From: Blastococcus haudaquaticus | GTDB taxonomy: Bacteria; Actinomycetota; Actinomycetes; Mycobacteriales; Geodermatophilaceae | DNA: 64,000 nucleotides | Direction: 5' to 3' | Assembly: GCF_900230285.1 (NCBI RefSeq) | Contig: NZ_OCNK01000001.1 | Coordinates: 682,001 to 746,000, forward strand | In this document: in pieces, positions 30,948-40,179 of the stretch | Layout: each line of letters starts with the position of its first letter | How positions within the stretch are numbered: the stretch's first letter is position 1 | The notes under the pieces: model-generated | Databases searched by the model: none | Seen by the model: only the letters and a program-made list of their open reading frames with translations | What the model was told of the DNA's origin: nothing | Translations under genes and position numbers: made by a program

Positions 30948-31790
30948 TCACAGCACCATCTGCAGGGCGAGGGCCACGGGCGCGCAGGCCGCGAAGGGCA
31001 GGACCGCCTGGACCACCGACAGGGCCCACGGGTCGACCTCGGGGGTGCGCCCGTCCTCGTCCGCCGCCGTGGCCTCGACGGCGACGTAGCTCGCCACCAG
31101 CGCGACCATCGCCGTCACCCCGGCGAGGGCCGCACCCAGGACGAGGGCGGGCACCGCACCGGCCGTCCCGCCCACGTGCCGCCCGAGGAAGGCGACCAGA
31201 GCACCGGCGGCGACCGACAGGACGAGGCCGATCAACCCCCGCGGCACCCCGGTGGCCAGGTAGGGGCGGGGCAGCACCAGGTCGACCAGATGCCCCACGA
31301 GCAGCGCGACCCCGACCGCCAGCAGGGCCACCAGCGCCCGGTCGTGCCCCTCGTGCGTCCGGCCGAGCAGCAACAGGGCGGCGAGGGCGGCCACCGCGCT
31401 GATCATCAGCACCGTGCCCGCGAGGGAGGCCACGAGGTCCTCGCGGGGCCGCCGGACCATCTGCTGCACCACGGACGCGAGGAAGCCGAGCCCGAGCACC
31501 ACGAGGAGATCGCCCAGTTCGGGGCGGGCCGGCAGGACGAGCACCAGGTCCGCCGCCACCGCGGCAGCCGCGCCCACCGCCAGCGCACCGGCGAACCCCT
31601 GGATGCCTGTCACGACCACCCAGGTGAGGACGAGCCCCAGCTGGAGGACCAGGACGGCGCCCAGCCGTCCGCGATCGCCGAACAGCTCCGGCAGGCCGGC
31701 CACCAGCGCCACCGCGAGCACGGTGAGGGCCGCCGGCTGGAGGTGGTGCACCCGCGCGGGGAGCGCGGACCGCAGCACCGGGGAGTTCAC
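30948..31790 (-). CDS. Hypothetical polytopic membrane protein, 280 aa
   Basis: Not recognised. It has about eight hydrophobic segments with very short loops (for example LTVLAVALVAGLPELF, LGLVLTWVVVTGIQGFAG, LLVVLGLGFLASVVQQMV, ALVALLAVGVALLVGHLV), and no nucleotide-binding or catalytic motif. Start at the GTG at 31790, with CACGAT 6 nt upstream. It shares the lmeA orientation, 30 bp upstream of it, and may be cotranscribed. It is divergent from the GlnR-type regulator. Confidence 0.75.
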   Translation of the reverse strand: MNSPVLRSALPARVHHLQPAALTVLAVALVAGLPELFGDRGRLGAVLVLQLGLVLTWVVVTGIQGFAGALAVGAAAAVAADLVLVLPARPELGDLLVVLGLGFLASVVQQMVRRPREDLVASLAGTVLMISAVAALAALLLLGRTHEGHDRALVALLAVGVALLVGHLVDLVLPRPYLATGVPRGLIGLVLSVAAGALVAFLGRHVGGTAGAVPALVLGAALAGVTAMVALVASYVAVEATAADEDGRTPEVDPWALSVVQAVLPFAACAPVALALQMVL

Positions 31791-31972
31791 CGGTCGATCG
31801 TGGCAGACCACGGTCGGATCCACCGTGATCCCGTTCGGACGGTCGGCCGACGAATTACCGCCGATGTGGCCTGACGCGCCTGCGCGTCGGCTATCCTGCG
31901 CTTTCACCTCGACAGCGCCGTCGGAGGTCCGGGGACGGCGGCCGTCGTCCCCCGGCACCGTGAGGAGACGAC

Positions 31973-32710
31973 ATGCGACTCGTGCTCATGACCGCCGCGC
32001 GTCAGGCGACGACCGAGGTGCTGCCGGCACTGGGGCTGCTGGGCCACCAGGTGCGCGTGGTCGCCCCCGAGCTCTCGAGCCTCCTCGACGGCGACTCCGG
32101 TGACGTCGTCCTCGTCGACGCCCGTCACGACCTCATCCAGGCCCGCACGCTCTGCGGCCTCCTCTCCTCCACCGGTGTGGCCGCAGCGCTCGTCGCCGTC
32201 CTGTCCGAGGGCGGGCTGGTGGCCCTGTCGGCCGACTGGGGCGTCGACGACGTCCTCCTCGACACCGCGGGCCCGGCCGAGGTCGACGCCCGGCTCAAGT
32301 GGGCGACCGCCCGCCGCCTGGCCGCCGCCACACCCGCCGACGGCGACGACGGCGGCGTGACGCAGGCCGGCGAGCTCGTCATCGACGAGCACAGCTACTC
32401 CGCCAAGCTCCGCGGCCGCCCGCTCGACCTCACGTACAAGGAGTTCGAGCTCCTCAAGTACCTCGCCCAGCACCCGGGCCGGGTCTTCTCCCGCGCCCAG
32501 CTGCTGCAGGAGATCTGGGGCTACGACTACTTCGGCGGCACCCGCACCGTCGACGTCCACGTGCGCCGTCTCCGGGCGAAGCTCGGCACCGAGCACGAGG
32601 CGCTGATCGGCACCGTCCGCAACGTCGGCTACAAGCTCGACCAGCAGGTCGCCGACGCGACGGCCAAGGCCGCCGCCTCCGAGAGCCGGGCCGACGCCGA
32701 GCTGGTCTGA
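31973..32710 (+). CDS. GlnR-like OmpR-family winged-helix regulator (Rv0818 type)
   Basis: A 245-aa regulator. The N-terminal receiver-like domain is degenerate around [12 protein letters not shown] winged-helix DNA-binding domain covers about 140-225 ([53 protein letters not shown]). In actinobacteria the gene next to mshD is GlnR, an orphan regulator of nitrogen metabolism. ATG with GAGGAGAC upstream. A TATCCT box at 31892-31897 may be its -10. It is followed closely by mshD. Confidence 0.9.
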   Translation: MRLVLMTAARQATTEVLPALGLLGHQVRVVAPELSSLLDGDSGDVVLVDARHDLIQARTLCGLLSSTGVAAALVAVLSEGGLVALSADWGVDDVLLDTAGPAEVDARLKWATARRLAAATPADGDDGGVTQAGELVIDEHSYSAKLRGRPLDLTYKEFELLKYLAQHPGRVFSRAQLLQEIWGYDYFGGTRTVDVHVRRLRAKLGTEHEALIGTVRNVGYKLDQQVADATAKAAASESRADAELV

Positions 32711-32717
32711 TGACCTC

Positions 32718-33614
32718 GTGAGCCGGCCCCTCGACGTCGACGACGTCCTCGCCCTGCTGCGCGCCGCAACGGCCGAGGACGGGGTGCGCCCCCTCTCCGA
32801 GGACGCCGAGCTCCGTCTGCAGCACCGCGCACCCGGCGGGCACGACCTCGTGGTCCGCTCCCCCGACGGGTCCCTGGCCGGCTACGCCCGGCTGGACGGC
32901 GGGGCGGCGGAACTGGTCGTGCACCCGCGGTTGCGGCGGCAGGGGTTCGGTGCCGCCCTGCTCGACCAGGTGCTGGAGCTCGCCGGCCCCACCGCCCTGG
33001 ACATCTGGGCGCACGGCGACCTGCCCGGGTCCGCGGAGCTGCTGGCTACCCGGGGGTTCTCGCGCGCCCGGGTGCTGCTGCAGATGCGGCGCGACCTCGC
33101 CGGCATCGACCCCCACCCGCGACCGTCGCTGCCCGACGACGTCCGCGTCCAGCCCTTCCGGCCGGGCCGGGACGAGGACGCCTGGTTGCGCGTGAACGCC
33201 CGGGCCTTCGCCTGGCACCCCGAGCAGGGCCGGATGAGCCGCGCCGACCTGGAGCTGCGCGAGGCCGAGCCGTGGTTCGACCCCGCCGGGTTCCTGATGG
33301 CCTGGCGCGGCGACCCGGACGACGGTGGCACGCTGCTCGGCTCGCACTGGACGAAGGTCCACCCGCCCGGGGACGCGGGCGACGAGGCGGTGGGCGAGAT
33401 CTACGTGCTGGGCGTCGACCCGGACGCCCAGGGCATGTCCCTCGGGCGGGCCCTCACCGACCTCGGCCTCGCGCACCTGCGCGCCCTCGGTCTGGCGGAG
33501 GTCCTGCTCTACGTCGAGGAGGACAACGCCGCGGCCGTCCGGCTCTACGAGAGCCGCGGTTTCCGCCGGTTCGCCGTGGACGTCGCCTGGCGGCGCGAGT
33601 CGCCCTCCAGTTGA
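32718..33614 (+). CDS. mshD: Mycothiol synthase MshD
   Basis: A 298-aa protein of two GNAT domains, the last enzyme of mycothiol synthesis (acetylation of Cys-GlcN-Ins). Domain 1 shows ELVVHPRLRRQGFGAALLDQ, and domain 2 shows GEIYVLGVDPDAQGMSLGRAL, LYVEEDNAAAVRLYESRGF as the acetyl-CoA site and C-terminal strand. RVNARAFAWHPEQGRM is a MshD-specific stretch. GTG start 7 bp after the GlnR-type gene, so probably an operon. Confidence 0.95.
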   Translation: MSRPLDVDDVLALLRAATAEDGVRPLSEDAELRLQHRAPGGHDLVVRSPDGSLAGYARLDGGAAELVVHPRLRRQGFGAALLDQVLELAGPTALDIWAHGDLPGSAELLATRGFSRARVLLQMRRDLAGIDPHPRPSLPDDVRVQPFRPGRDEDAWLRVNARAFAWHPEQGRMSRADLELREAEPWFDPAGFLMAWRGDPDDGGTLLGSHWTKVHPPGDAGDEAVGEIYVLGVDPDAQGMSLGRALTDLGLAHLRALGLAEVLLYVEEDNAAAVRLYESRGFRRFAVDVAWRRESPSS

Positions 33615-33626
33615 GGAACGGCCCGA

Positions 33627-33986
33627 CTACGGCGTGCAGCAGGCGTCGGCACCCTCAGGCGTCATGGCCGCGAGCGTTGCCAGGAGCTTCACGGGGCCGG
33701 CGAGGGCCTCGCAGCAGAGCGAGTAGACGTTGCTGCGGCCCTTGGGCGTGAGAGTGACGAGCCCGTGCTCCCGGAGGGGCGCCAGGTGGTGGCTCACGAG
33801 GGTCTGGCTCATGCCCGACGCGTCGGTCAGCTCCCGGACCGAGTGAGGCCCCTCGGCGAGCAGCAGGAGCAGGTGCAGGCGGTTGGGATCTCCCATGGCC
33901 TTGAGCTGCGGCGCGAGCAACTGCGCGCGCTCAGCAGCCGTGCCGATGCCCACCGGCTCCAGCCGGACGTCGAGACCCTGTCGCAT
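33627..33986 (-). CDS. ArsR-family metalloid-responsive repressor
   Basis: A 119-aa winged-helix regulator: LKAMGDPNRLHLLLLLAEG, SVRELTDASGMSQTLVSHHLAPLREHGLVTLTPKGR. Cysteines cluster late, SLCCEAL (about 90-91) and DACCTP at the end, which would make an As(III)-type thiol site different from the classical CVC motif. It is divergent from the flavoprotein gene and is the likely regulator of the cluster to 37.2 kb. Confidence 0.9.
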   Translation of the reverse strand: MRQGLDVRLEPVGIGTAAERAQLLAPQLKAMGDPNRLHLLLLLAEGPHSVRELTDASGMSQTLVSHHLAPLREHGLVTLTPKGRSNVYSLCCEALAGPVKLLATLAAMTPEGADACCTP

Positions 33987-34079
33987 GAGCGGAACTATGA
34001 CACACCATCGTTGCTATCAACAGTGTCCGCTGTTACGTTGCCAGCCATTGATGGTCGTCGATGTGCGAGGTTGGTCGAG
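33987..34079. promoter_or_regulatory. arsR / flavoprotein divergent promoter region
   Basis: This 93-bp gap is AT-richer than its surroundings. It holds CATCGTTGCTATCAACAGTG, an imperfect dyad around TTGCTATCAA, as a candidate ArsR site. TATCAA and TGTTAC could act as -10 elements toward the flavoprotein gene. Confidence 0.45.
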
Positions 34080-35528
34080 ATGAGTTCGTCGCCACGGGTA
34101 CAGCAATCAGAGCTTCCGGTCGTCGTGATCGGGGCGGGGCCGGTAGGGCTTGCAGCCGCGGCACACCTCGTCGAGCGTGGACTCGAACCGCTCGTCCTGG
34201 AGGCCGGTGACGACGTCGCCGCCTCGGTGCGGGCGTGGGGCCACGTCCGCCTGTTCTCTCCCTGGCAGTACGACGTCGACGCCGCAGCCGCGCGCCTCCT
34301 GGGGCGGACCGGCTGGAAGTCGCCCGAGCGGGACGTCCTCCCGTCCGGAGCGGAGCTGGTCGACGGCTATCTCGCTCCCCTCGCTGCAACTCCCGAGCTG
34401 GCCGGCCGGATCCGGACCGGCACGCGGGTCCTGGCCGTCACCCGTGAAGGCGTCGACAAGACCCGGACCGTGGGACGCGAGGGGCGGCCGTACGTGGTCC
34501 GGACCGTCCGGGACGGCCAGGTCGTCGACCTGCGAGCCGGCGCGGTGATCGACGCGTCGGGGACGTGGGGCCACGCCAATCCGCTGGGCGCCGCGGGACT
34601 GCCGGCAGTGGGCGAGGACCGTGTGCAGCCTTGGCTCGTGGGGCCGCTCCCCGATGTCCTGGGCGCCGACCGCAAGCGGTTCGCCGGACGACACACCCTG
34701 GTCGTCGGGATGGGTCACTCGGCAGCCAACACCCTTCTCGCGCTGGCCCAGCTGCGGCAGGAGGAGCCCGGGACGGAGATCACCTGGGCGATCCGTGGCC
34801 GCTCGCCCGCGCGCCTCTACGGCGGTGGCGACGCCGACGGTCTGCCGGCCCGTGGCCTGCTCGGCTCGACGCTGAAGGCCGCCGTGGCTTCGGGGGCCAT
34901 CCGGCTCATCCGTGAGTTCACGCTCACCACACTCGAGCCCGCGGTCGACACCGCCGGTCCGGTGACCGTCAGAGGCATCGCTCGGGACGGCGAGTCCGTG
35001 GCGCTCGAGGCGGACGCCGTCGCGGCGGCCACCGGATTCCGGCCCGACCTCGAGATGCTCCGCGAGGTACGCCTGGCTCTCGATCCCGGCGTCGAGGCGC
35101 CCGTCGGGCTGGCGCCGCTGATCGACCCCAACCTCCACTCCTGCGGAACCGTCCCGCCGCACGGCGAGCAGCTCCTGGCCCACCCGGACGAGAACTTCTA
35201 CATCGTCGGGATGAAGTCCTACGGCCGCGCCCCGACGTTCCTCCTGGCGACCGGGTACGAGCAGGTCCGCTCGATCGCAGCTGCCCTCGCCGGGGACGCG
35301 GCCGCAGCAGAGCGGGTCGAGCTGAACCTTCCCGAAACCGGCGTCTGCTCGACCGACCTCGGCGACCGAGAAGCCGCCGAAACGGCAGGGGCCGGCTGCG
35401 GGACCGGGCCCGTCGGGTTCCCGACCGGGTCGGAGCACGGCTACTCGGCCGAGGTGCCCGCGGCCTCGGGCTGCTGCGGCCCGGCGCCGCAGGCGAAGGC
35501 CGTCGCTGCACCGTCCTGCGGCGGTTGA
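34080..35528 (+). CDS. FAD-dependent oxidoreductase of an arsenic-type cluster
   Basis: A 482-aa flavoprotein. FAD loop VVVIGAGPVGLAAAAHLVERG at the N-terminus (split as VVVIGAGPVGLAA and AAHLVERG), NADP-type loop TLVVGMGHSAANTLLAL in the middle, and AVAAATGFRPD as the second FAD contact, as in flavin monooxygenases. The last 60 residues are unusual: VCSTD, AGCGTG, GCCGPAP and PSCGG give five cysteines, a possible metalloid-binding tail. Similar proteins neighbour arsR and arsC in actinobacteria (ArsO-like), but the reaction is not established. ATG at 34080. Confidence 0.82.
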   Translation: MSSSPRVQQSELPVVVIGAGPVGLAAAAHLVERGLEPLVLEAGDDVAASVRAWGHVRLFSPWQYDVDAAAARLLGRTGWKSPERDVLPSGAELVDGYLAPLAATPELAGRIRTGTRVLAVTREGVDKTRTVGREGRPYVVRTVRDGQVVDLRAGAVIDASGTWGHANPLGAAGLPAVGEDRVQPWLVGPLPDVLGADRKRFAGRHTLVVGMGHSAANTLLALAQLRQEEPGTEITWAIRGRSPARLYGGGDADGLPARGLLGSTLKAAVASGAIRLIREFTLTTLEPAVDTAGPVTVRGIARDGESVALEADAVAAATGFRPDLEMLREVRLALDPGVEAPVGLAPLIDPNLHSCGTVPPHGEQLLAHPDENFYIVGMKSYGRAPTFLLATGYEQVRSIAAALAGDAAAAERVELNLPETGVCSTDLGDREAAETAGAGCGTGPVGFPTGSEHGYSAEVPAASGCCGPAPQAKAVAAPSCGG

Positions 35529-35539
35529 GCCCGCCGCCG

Positions 35540-36763
35540 ATGCAGCACACGGTCGCCGGGTCGGACGCCGACACCTCACGGCGTCCGCCCCGGCGCGTGC
35601 TGATGGCCCTGTCGATCACGCAGATCACCAGCTGGGGCGTTCTCTACTACGCCTTCCCGGTCGCTCTGGCCGACATCAGCGCCGACACCGGCTGGTCCCC
35701 CACCGCGGCGACGGCGGCCTTCTCGGGGGGACTGATCGTGTCCGCCCTGGCCGGGATCCCGGTCGGACGATGGCTGGACCACCACGGTCCCCGGCGGGTC
35801 ATGACCGCCGGCTCCCTGCTGGCTGTTCCCGCCACGGCAGGCATCGCCCTGGCTCAGACCTACCCGCTCTTCGTGCTGGCCTGGCTCGTCGCCGGCGTCG
35901 CGATGGCCGCCGTCTTCTACCAGGCAGCCTTCGCCGCGTTGACCCGCTGGTACGGAGAGGCGCGGGTGAAGGCGCTCACCGCTCTGACCCTGGTGGCGGG
36001 GCTCTCGAGCACCATCTTCGCGCCCCTGACGCACGAGCTCCTCGAACGCGTCAGCTGGCGCGCGACGTACCTCCTGCTGGCGCTGCTCCTCGCCCTGGTG
36101 ACGATCCCTCTGCACGCCTTCGCACTCACCCCGCCGTGGGTCGGCATCGGGGCCACCGGCGCGTGGGACATCGCCGGCCGCCGACGCCTGCCCGCCGAGG
36201 TGCGGTCGCCCGGGTTCCTCCTCCTCGCCGGCGCGCTCACCCTCACGGCCTTCGGCCTGTACGCCGCGAGCCTCGCCCTCATCCCGCTGCTGACCGGTCG
36301 CGGGTTCAGCTCCGGTCTGGCTGCCACCACCCTGGGACTGCTCGGGGCAGGACAGCTGCTCGGACGGATCGGGTACGGGCCTCTGGCGTCCCGGACGCGT
36401 CCCGCGGGCCGCACCGTCGCCATCGTGCTCGTCTCCGCCGTCACGATCGGCCTTCTCGCCGCTGTCCCGGGGCCGACAGCTCTCCTGGTGACGGCGGCGA
36501 TCCTCGCCGGAGCCGCCCGCGGTGCGGGCACGCTCCTCCAGGCCACGGTGGTGGCCGACCGCTGGGGAGCCGAGCGATACGGCACCCTGTCCGGCTATTT
36601 CGCCGCGCCCATCACAGCTGCGGCAGCCATCGCGCCGTGGGCCGGCATCGCCCTGGCCGATGTGGCCGGGGGCTACCCCGCGATGTTCGGTGTCCTCGCG
36701 GCGCTCGTCGCCGGCGCCGCCGGCCTGGCCGCCTTCAGCGCACGAACGGAAGTGATCCGGTGA
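35540..36763 (+). CDS. MFS transporter of the arsenic-type cluster
   Basis: A major facilitator protein of about 407 aa with 12 predicted TM segments: [20 protein letters not shown] (TM1), [19 protein letters not shown] (signature loop 2-3), [18 protein letters not shown] (TM8). The group is the YbfB/OFA-like MFS, which occurs beside arsR in actinobacteria; efflux of a metalloid or organoarsenical is inferred only. The ATG at 35540 is chosen, but a TTG at 35525 overlapping the previous stop (TTGA) is possible. The stop overlaps arsC as GTGA. Confidence 0.85.
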   Translation: MQHTVAGSDADTSRRPPRRVLMALSITQITSWGVLYYAFPVALADISADTGWSPTAATAAFSGGLIVSALAGIPVGRWLDHHGPRRVMTAGSLLAVPATAGIALAQTYPLFVLAWLVAGVAMAAVFYQAAFAALTRWYGEARVKALTALTLVAGLSSTIFAPLTHELLERVSWRATYLLLALLLALVTIPLHAFALTPPWVGIGATGAWDIAGRRRLPAEVRSPGFLLLAGALTLTAFGLYAASLALIPLLTGRGFSSGLAATTLGLLGAGQLLGRIGYGPLASRTRPAGRTVAIVLVSAVTIGLLAAVPGPTALLVTAAILAGAARGAGTLLQATVVADRWGAERYGTLSGYFAAPITAAAAIAPWAGIALADVAGGYPAMFGVLAALVAGAAGLAAFSARTEVIR

Positions 36764-37211
36764 TCGACGAGCCCCAGGTCCTCTTCGTCTGCGTGCGGAA
36801 CGCCGGCAAGTCCCAGATGGCCGCCGGCCTCTTGAGAGAACTCGTGGGCGACGCCGCCGTCGTCGCGTCGGCGGGGACGGAGGCAGGTCCCGCACTCAAC
36901 GACCTGTCGGTCCGGTCGCTGCAGGAGATCGGGGTCGACATCACCGGCAACCGGCCGCGAAGCCTCACCGACGACATGGTCGTGGGATCCGATGTCGTCG
37001 TCACGTTGGGGCGGGAAGCGCACGTGGCCCGAGCGAAGGCGTCCGTCTCGAGGCCGGGGGCACGGACGAGCCGTCGGAGCGCGGCATCGAGGGCATGGAG
37101 CGCATGCGCCTGATCCGCGACGACATCGCTCGTCGAGTTCGCGCGCTGGCCGGCGATCTCGGCCTTTCGGTCAACTCGGTCGAGAGCGAGGCGGAGCTGC
37201 CGAACGGTTGA
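36760..37211 (+). pseudogene. arsC: Arsenate reductase (mycothiol-type ArsC), frameshifted
   Basis: The GTG at 36760 starts a low-molecular-weight-phosphatase-fold reductase: [19 protein letters not shown] with the P-loop Cys, and [11 protein letters not shown]. This is the type that uses mycothiol/mycoredoxin in Corynebacterium. The frame breaks near 37028. Read straight, it ends at 37113 with a nonsense tail. Adding one base in the CCC at 37028-37030 restores [18 protein letters not shown] and then [19 protein letters not shown] to a stop at 37211, the normal family C-terminus including the DxP-type loop. So either a real one-base deletion or a sequencing error. Confidence 0.85.
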
Positions 37212-37424
37212 TCAGTCGGGGCCGATGGTCGGGTCCGGGGCCTCCTGCGGGATCAGGCTGTCGCGCTTGCGGTCGCTCACGGCACCCATCCCGCCGGCCG
37301 CGGCGGCGCCGTCGAGGGACCCCACGGAACCGGGGTCGCCCCCTTCGGCCGCGTTCCGGGCGAGCTGCTCGCGGGGCCCCTCGGTGCTGGCCTCGTCGGC
37401 AGGACGGTCGTCACGCTCGCTCAT
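37212..37424 (-). CDS. Small hydrophilic hypothetical protein, 70 aa
   Basis: Not recognised. The protein is acidic and disordered-looking (MSERDDRPADEASTEG, GGDPGSVGSLDGAAAAGG, PQEAPDPTIGPD), without membrane segments. ATG at 37424 has GGAGGAG upstream, a good ribosome site that supports it. It is convergent with the broken arsC and lies 47 bp downstream of the response-regulator-like gene, possibly as the last gene of the pst operon. Confidence 0.6.
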   Translation of the reverse strand: MSERDDRPADEASTEGPREQLARNAAEGGDPGSVGSLDGAAAAGGMGAVSDRKRDSLIPQEAPDPTIGPD

Positions 37425-37471
37425 CGGTGCTCCTCCAGTCGGTTCTTGCACGTCTCGTCGAAAGCGGTGCG

Positions 37472-38302
37472 TCAGCGGCCCGGGACGTCCGTCGCGGCCA
37501 ACCGAGGACGCCACTCCGACGGGCCGACGTCCGCCAGACGCGCAGCGCCCCCCTCGGGCACCGCGAGCCGATATCCCACGCCCCGGACCGCGACGATGGA
37601 CGCCACTCCCTCCAGGTGCCGGCGCAGGTGCCGGATGTGGACGGCGACGGTGTTCGCGGCCACGGCCTCACCCCTCGGCCGCCAGATCGCCTCGTTCATC
37701 CGGTCCAGCGACAGGACGCCGTCGGCGTGGAGCATGAGCAGGCGGAGGATCTCGAACTCCCGCAGCGTCAGCGGCAGCAGCCGCCCACCAGCACGTACCT
37801 CGAACGCCGGCCCGTTCAGCTCGAGGGCCCCGACGGCCAGCACTGCCGCCTCGCGCTCGATTCGCTGCCTGTGGTCCCTCAGCAGGGGCTGGATCTCGTC
37901 CGGACGGTAGGGCCGGGACACGACATGACGGGCTCCTGCGGCGAGGACCGGACCGGCACTCTCCGCCTCACCGAAGGCCACCCCGACGGCGATGGTCTCG
38001 ACACCGTCGTGGTGGCGCGTCAGAACCGCAGCGACGTCCATCGCCGAGACCCCGGGCAGGGTCGCGCTGAGGATCACCAGGACCGGATGCACACGGCCGG
38101 CGTGCCAGAGCGCTTCCGCGCCGTTCTCGCAGAGCGTGACGCTGACATCCGGCTCCGCGATCGAGGACGCGAACCCGCGTGCCGCCGGATCCTCGTCCGC
38201 CACCAGCACGCTGATCCCGCCGGACGGCAACCACGCAGAGGCCGCGGGCCTCTCCTTGGCTCGCCGGTCCCGTGCGGCGTCGAGAGCATCTCGGGCCGCC
38301 AC
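37472..38302 (-). CDS. Atypical response regulator (OmpR/PhoB-type DNA-binding domain) in the pst operon
   Basis: A 276-aa protein. A receiver-like domain (about 30-145) begins VLVADEDPAARGF with the acidic pair. However, where the phospho-acceptor Asp is expected (LxLxDLxLPG) it reads LVILSATLPG, so the Asp is Ser. The C-terminal winged helix (about 165-255: LPLTLREFEILRLLMLHADG, NTVAVHIRHLRRHL, IVAVRGVGYRLAVP) is intact. It starts 4 bp after the pstB stop, so it is in the pst operon. It probably works without phosphorylation, perhaps as a phosphate-linked co-regulator. Confidence 0.85.
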   Translation of the reverse strand: MAARDALDAARDRRAKERPAASAWLPSGGISVLVADEDPAARGFASSIAEPDVSVTLCENGAEALWHAGRVHPVLVILSATLPGVSAMDVAAVLTRHHDGVETIAVGVAFGEAESAGPVLAAGARHVVSRPYRPDEIQPLLRDHRQRIEREAAVLAVGALELNGPAFEVRAGGRLLPLTLREFEILRLLMLHADGVLSLDRMNEAIWRPRGEAVAANTVAVHIRHLRRHLEGVASIVAVRGVGYRLAVPEGGAARLADVGPSEWRPRLAATDVPGR

Positions 38303-38306
38303 CGGC

Positions 38307-39230
38307 TCAGCCGAAGCGACCGGAGATGTAGTCCTCGGTCCGCTTGTCGCCCGGGTTGGAGAAGATCTTGGTGGTCAGGTCGAACTCCACCAGCTGGCCC
38401 GTCCGATCGCCCGTGCCCTCCGCGGCCTGCGCGGTGAAGAAGGCTGTGCGGTCGGCTACGCGGGCCGCCTGCTGCATGTTGTGGGTCACGATGATGATCG
38501 TGTAGTCCTTGCGCAGGTCCTCCATGAGGTCCTCGATGCGCGCGGTCGCGATGGGGTCGAGCGCGGAGCACGGCTCGTCCATGAGGATGACCTCCGGACG
38601 CACCGCGATCGTGCGCGCGATGCAGAGGCGCTGCTGCTGCCCTCCTGACAGGCCGTATGCGGACTGCTTGAGCTTGTCCTTCACCTCGTCCCACAGCGCC
38701 GCCCCGCGCAGGGCCTCCTCGACGAGGTCGTCCATGGACTCGACCTTCATGCCGGTGACCCGGGGGCCGTAGGCGATGTTGTCGTAGATCGACTTCGGGA
38801 ACGGGTTGGGCTTCTGGAACACCATGCCGATCCGGCGCCGGACCTCGATCGGGTCGACCTCGGCGGCGTACATGTCCTGCCCGTGGTACGCGATCCGTCC
38901 CGTGACGCGGGCGCCCGGGACGAGGTCGTTCATCCGGTTGAGGCTCCGGAGCACCGTTGACTTGCCACAGCCGGACGGCCCGATCATGGCCGTGATCTCG
39001 TTGCGTCCGTAGACCAGGGACACGTCGTTCACGGCGCGGAAGTCGCCGTAGTAGATGTCGACGTTCTCGCACTCGATGACCGGCGTCGGGTTCTCGGGCA
39101 GGAAGCGCCCCGAATCGTTCTGGGCCCCCACGCGCGGACGAGGCGGCTCGCTCGTACGAGCGTCGTCCGACGGGACGACGGTGGCGGTCGCCGCCGGGTC
39201 AGCGGCGGTCGGGGTCTGCGTGCTGGTCAT
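38307..39230 (-). CDS. pstB: Phosphate ABC transporter ATP-binding protein PstB
   Basis: A 307-aa ATPase energising high-affinity phosphate import. Walker [11 protein letters not shown]-loop [16 protein letters not shown] (PstB-specific), signature [11 protein letters not shown], Walker [12 protein letters not shown]. About 45 extra N-terminal residues precede the usual start region ([20 protein letters not shown]) compared with the family length near 258. Last transporter gene of the pstSCAB operon. Confidence 0.95.
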   Translation of the reverse strand: MTSTQTPTAADPAATATVVPSDDARTSEPPRPRVGAQNDSGRFLPENPTPVIECENVDIYYGDFRAVNDVSLVYGRNEITAMIGPSGCGKSTVLRSLNRMNDLVPGARVTGRIAYHGQDMYAAEVDPIEVRRRIGMVFQKPNPFPKSIYDNIAYGPRVTGMKVESMDDLVEEALRGAALWDEVKDKLKQSAYGLSGGQQQRLCIARTIAVRPEVILMDEPCSALDPIATARIEDLMEDLRKDYTIIIVTHNMQQAARVADRTAFFTAQAAEGTGDRTGQLVEFDLTTKIFSNPGDKRTEDYISGRFG

Positions 39231-39282
39231 GAGTCGTCCAGTCCGTAGGAGCGGTGGGTGAGCTGAGTGCGACGTCGCTGGT

Positions 39283-40179
39283 TCACCAGCGCCTCTGGAA
39301 GCGGTTGCGGATGACGATGGCGAGCGCGTTCATCAGGAGCAGCATGCCGAGCAGCACGATGATCGCTGCGGCCGCGACCTCCTGGAACTCGACCTGAGGC
39401 TGACCGGCCCAGTTGAAGATCTGGATCGGCAGCGTCGTGAACCCGGAGAAGAGCCCGTCGGGGTCGTACCGGATGAAGACCAGCCCGCCGAGCAGCAGCA
39501 GAGGCGCCGCTTCGCCGAGCGCACGCGACAACGCGAGGATGGTGCCGGTCGCGATCCCCGGGACCGCCGAGGGCAAGGTCTGCCGCCAGACGGTCTGCAG
39601 CTGTGTCGCCCCGAGCGCGAGCGAGCCCTGACGGATCTCCGCCGGCACCGAGCGCAGCGCCTCGCGGGTCGTGATGATGATGACCGGGAGGATCAGCAGC
39701 GCGAGCGCGATCGCCCCGGCCAGGACCACGCCGCGGCGGAGGCCGATCGTCAGAGCGAGCCCGGCCGTCAGCATCCCGTAGACGATCGCCGGCACGGCCG
39801 CGAGGTTCTGCAGGTTCACCTCGATCAGGCGGTTGTACCAGCGGACCGGGTTGGCGAACTCCTCCAGGTAGATCGCCGCCGCGATGCCCAGAGGAATCGC
39901 CATGATGGCCGTGGCGCCGATGACCCACAGCGACCCGATGATCGCAGCTCTGGCGCCGGCCGTCTCGGGACTGACCTGGGAGGAGTAGTTGGTGAACAGG
40001 CCCCCGTCGAGCCGCGGGAGTGCGTCCATGAACGAGGTCACCAGAAGGATGACCAGAGTCAGGATCGCGAAGGTGACGGCCACCCACAGGGCGACCAGGA
40101 ACACCATCGATGCCGGGCTCTTCTCGCTGTTCCCCTGAGCCTTCAGAGGCCGGGTGGCGAGCTGACCGATCGTGGCCAT
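39283..40179 (-). CDS. pstA: Phosphate ABC transporter permease PstA
   Basis: A 298-aa permease with six TM segments. PstA hallmarks are [30 protein letters not shown], and the EAA loop [24 protein letters not shown] (split [11 protein letters not shown] / [13 protein letters not shown]). The ATG at 40179 overlaps the pstC stop as ATGA. Confidence 0.95.
   Translation of the reverse strand: MATIGQLATRPLKAQGNSEKSPASMVFLVALWVAVTFAILTLVILLVTSFMDALPRLDGGLFTNYSSQVSPETAGARAAIIGSLWVIGATAIMAIPLGIAAAIYLEEFANPVRWYNRLIEVNLQNLAAVPAIVYGMLTAGLALTIGLRRGVVLAGAIALALLILPVIIITTREALRSVPAEIRQGSLALGATQLQTVWRQTLPSAVPGIATGTILALSRALGEAAPLLLLGGLVFIRYDPDGLFSGFTTLPIQIFNWAGQPQVEFQEVAAAAIIVLLGMLLLMNALAIVIRNRFQRRW

Noticed and set aside
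33627-37211. Genomic island with integrase or IS borders around the arsenic genes
   Set aside because: I find no integrase, transposase, tRNA or direct flanking repeats. An insertion is inferred only from comparison with the mycobacterial gene order.
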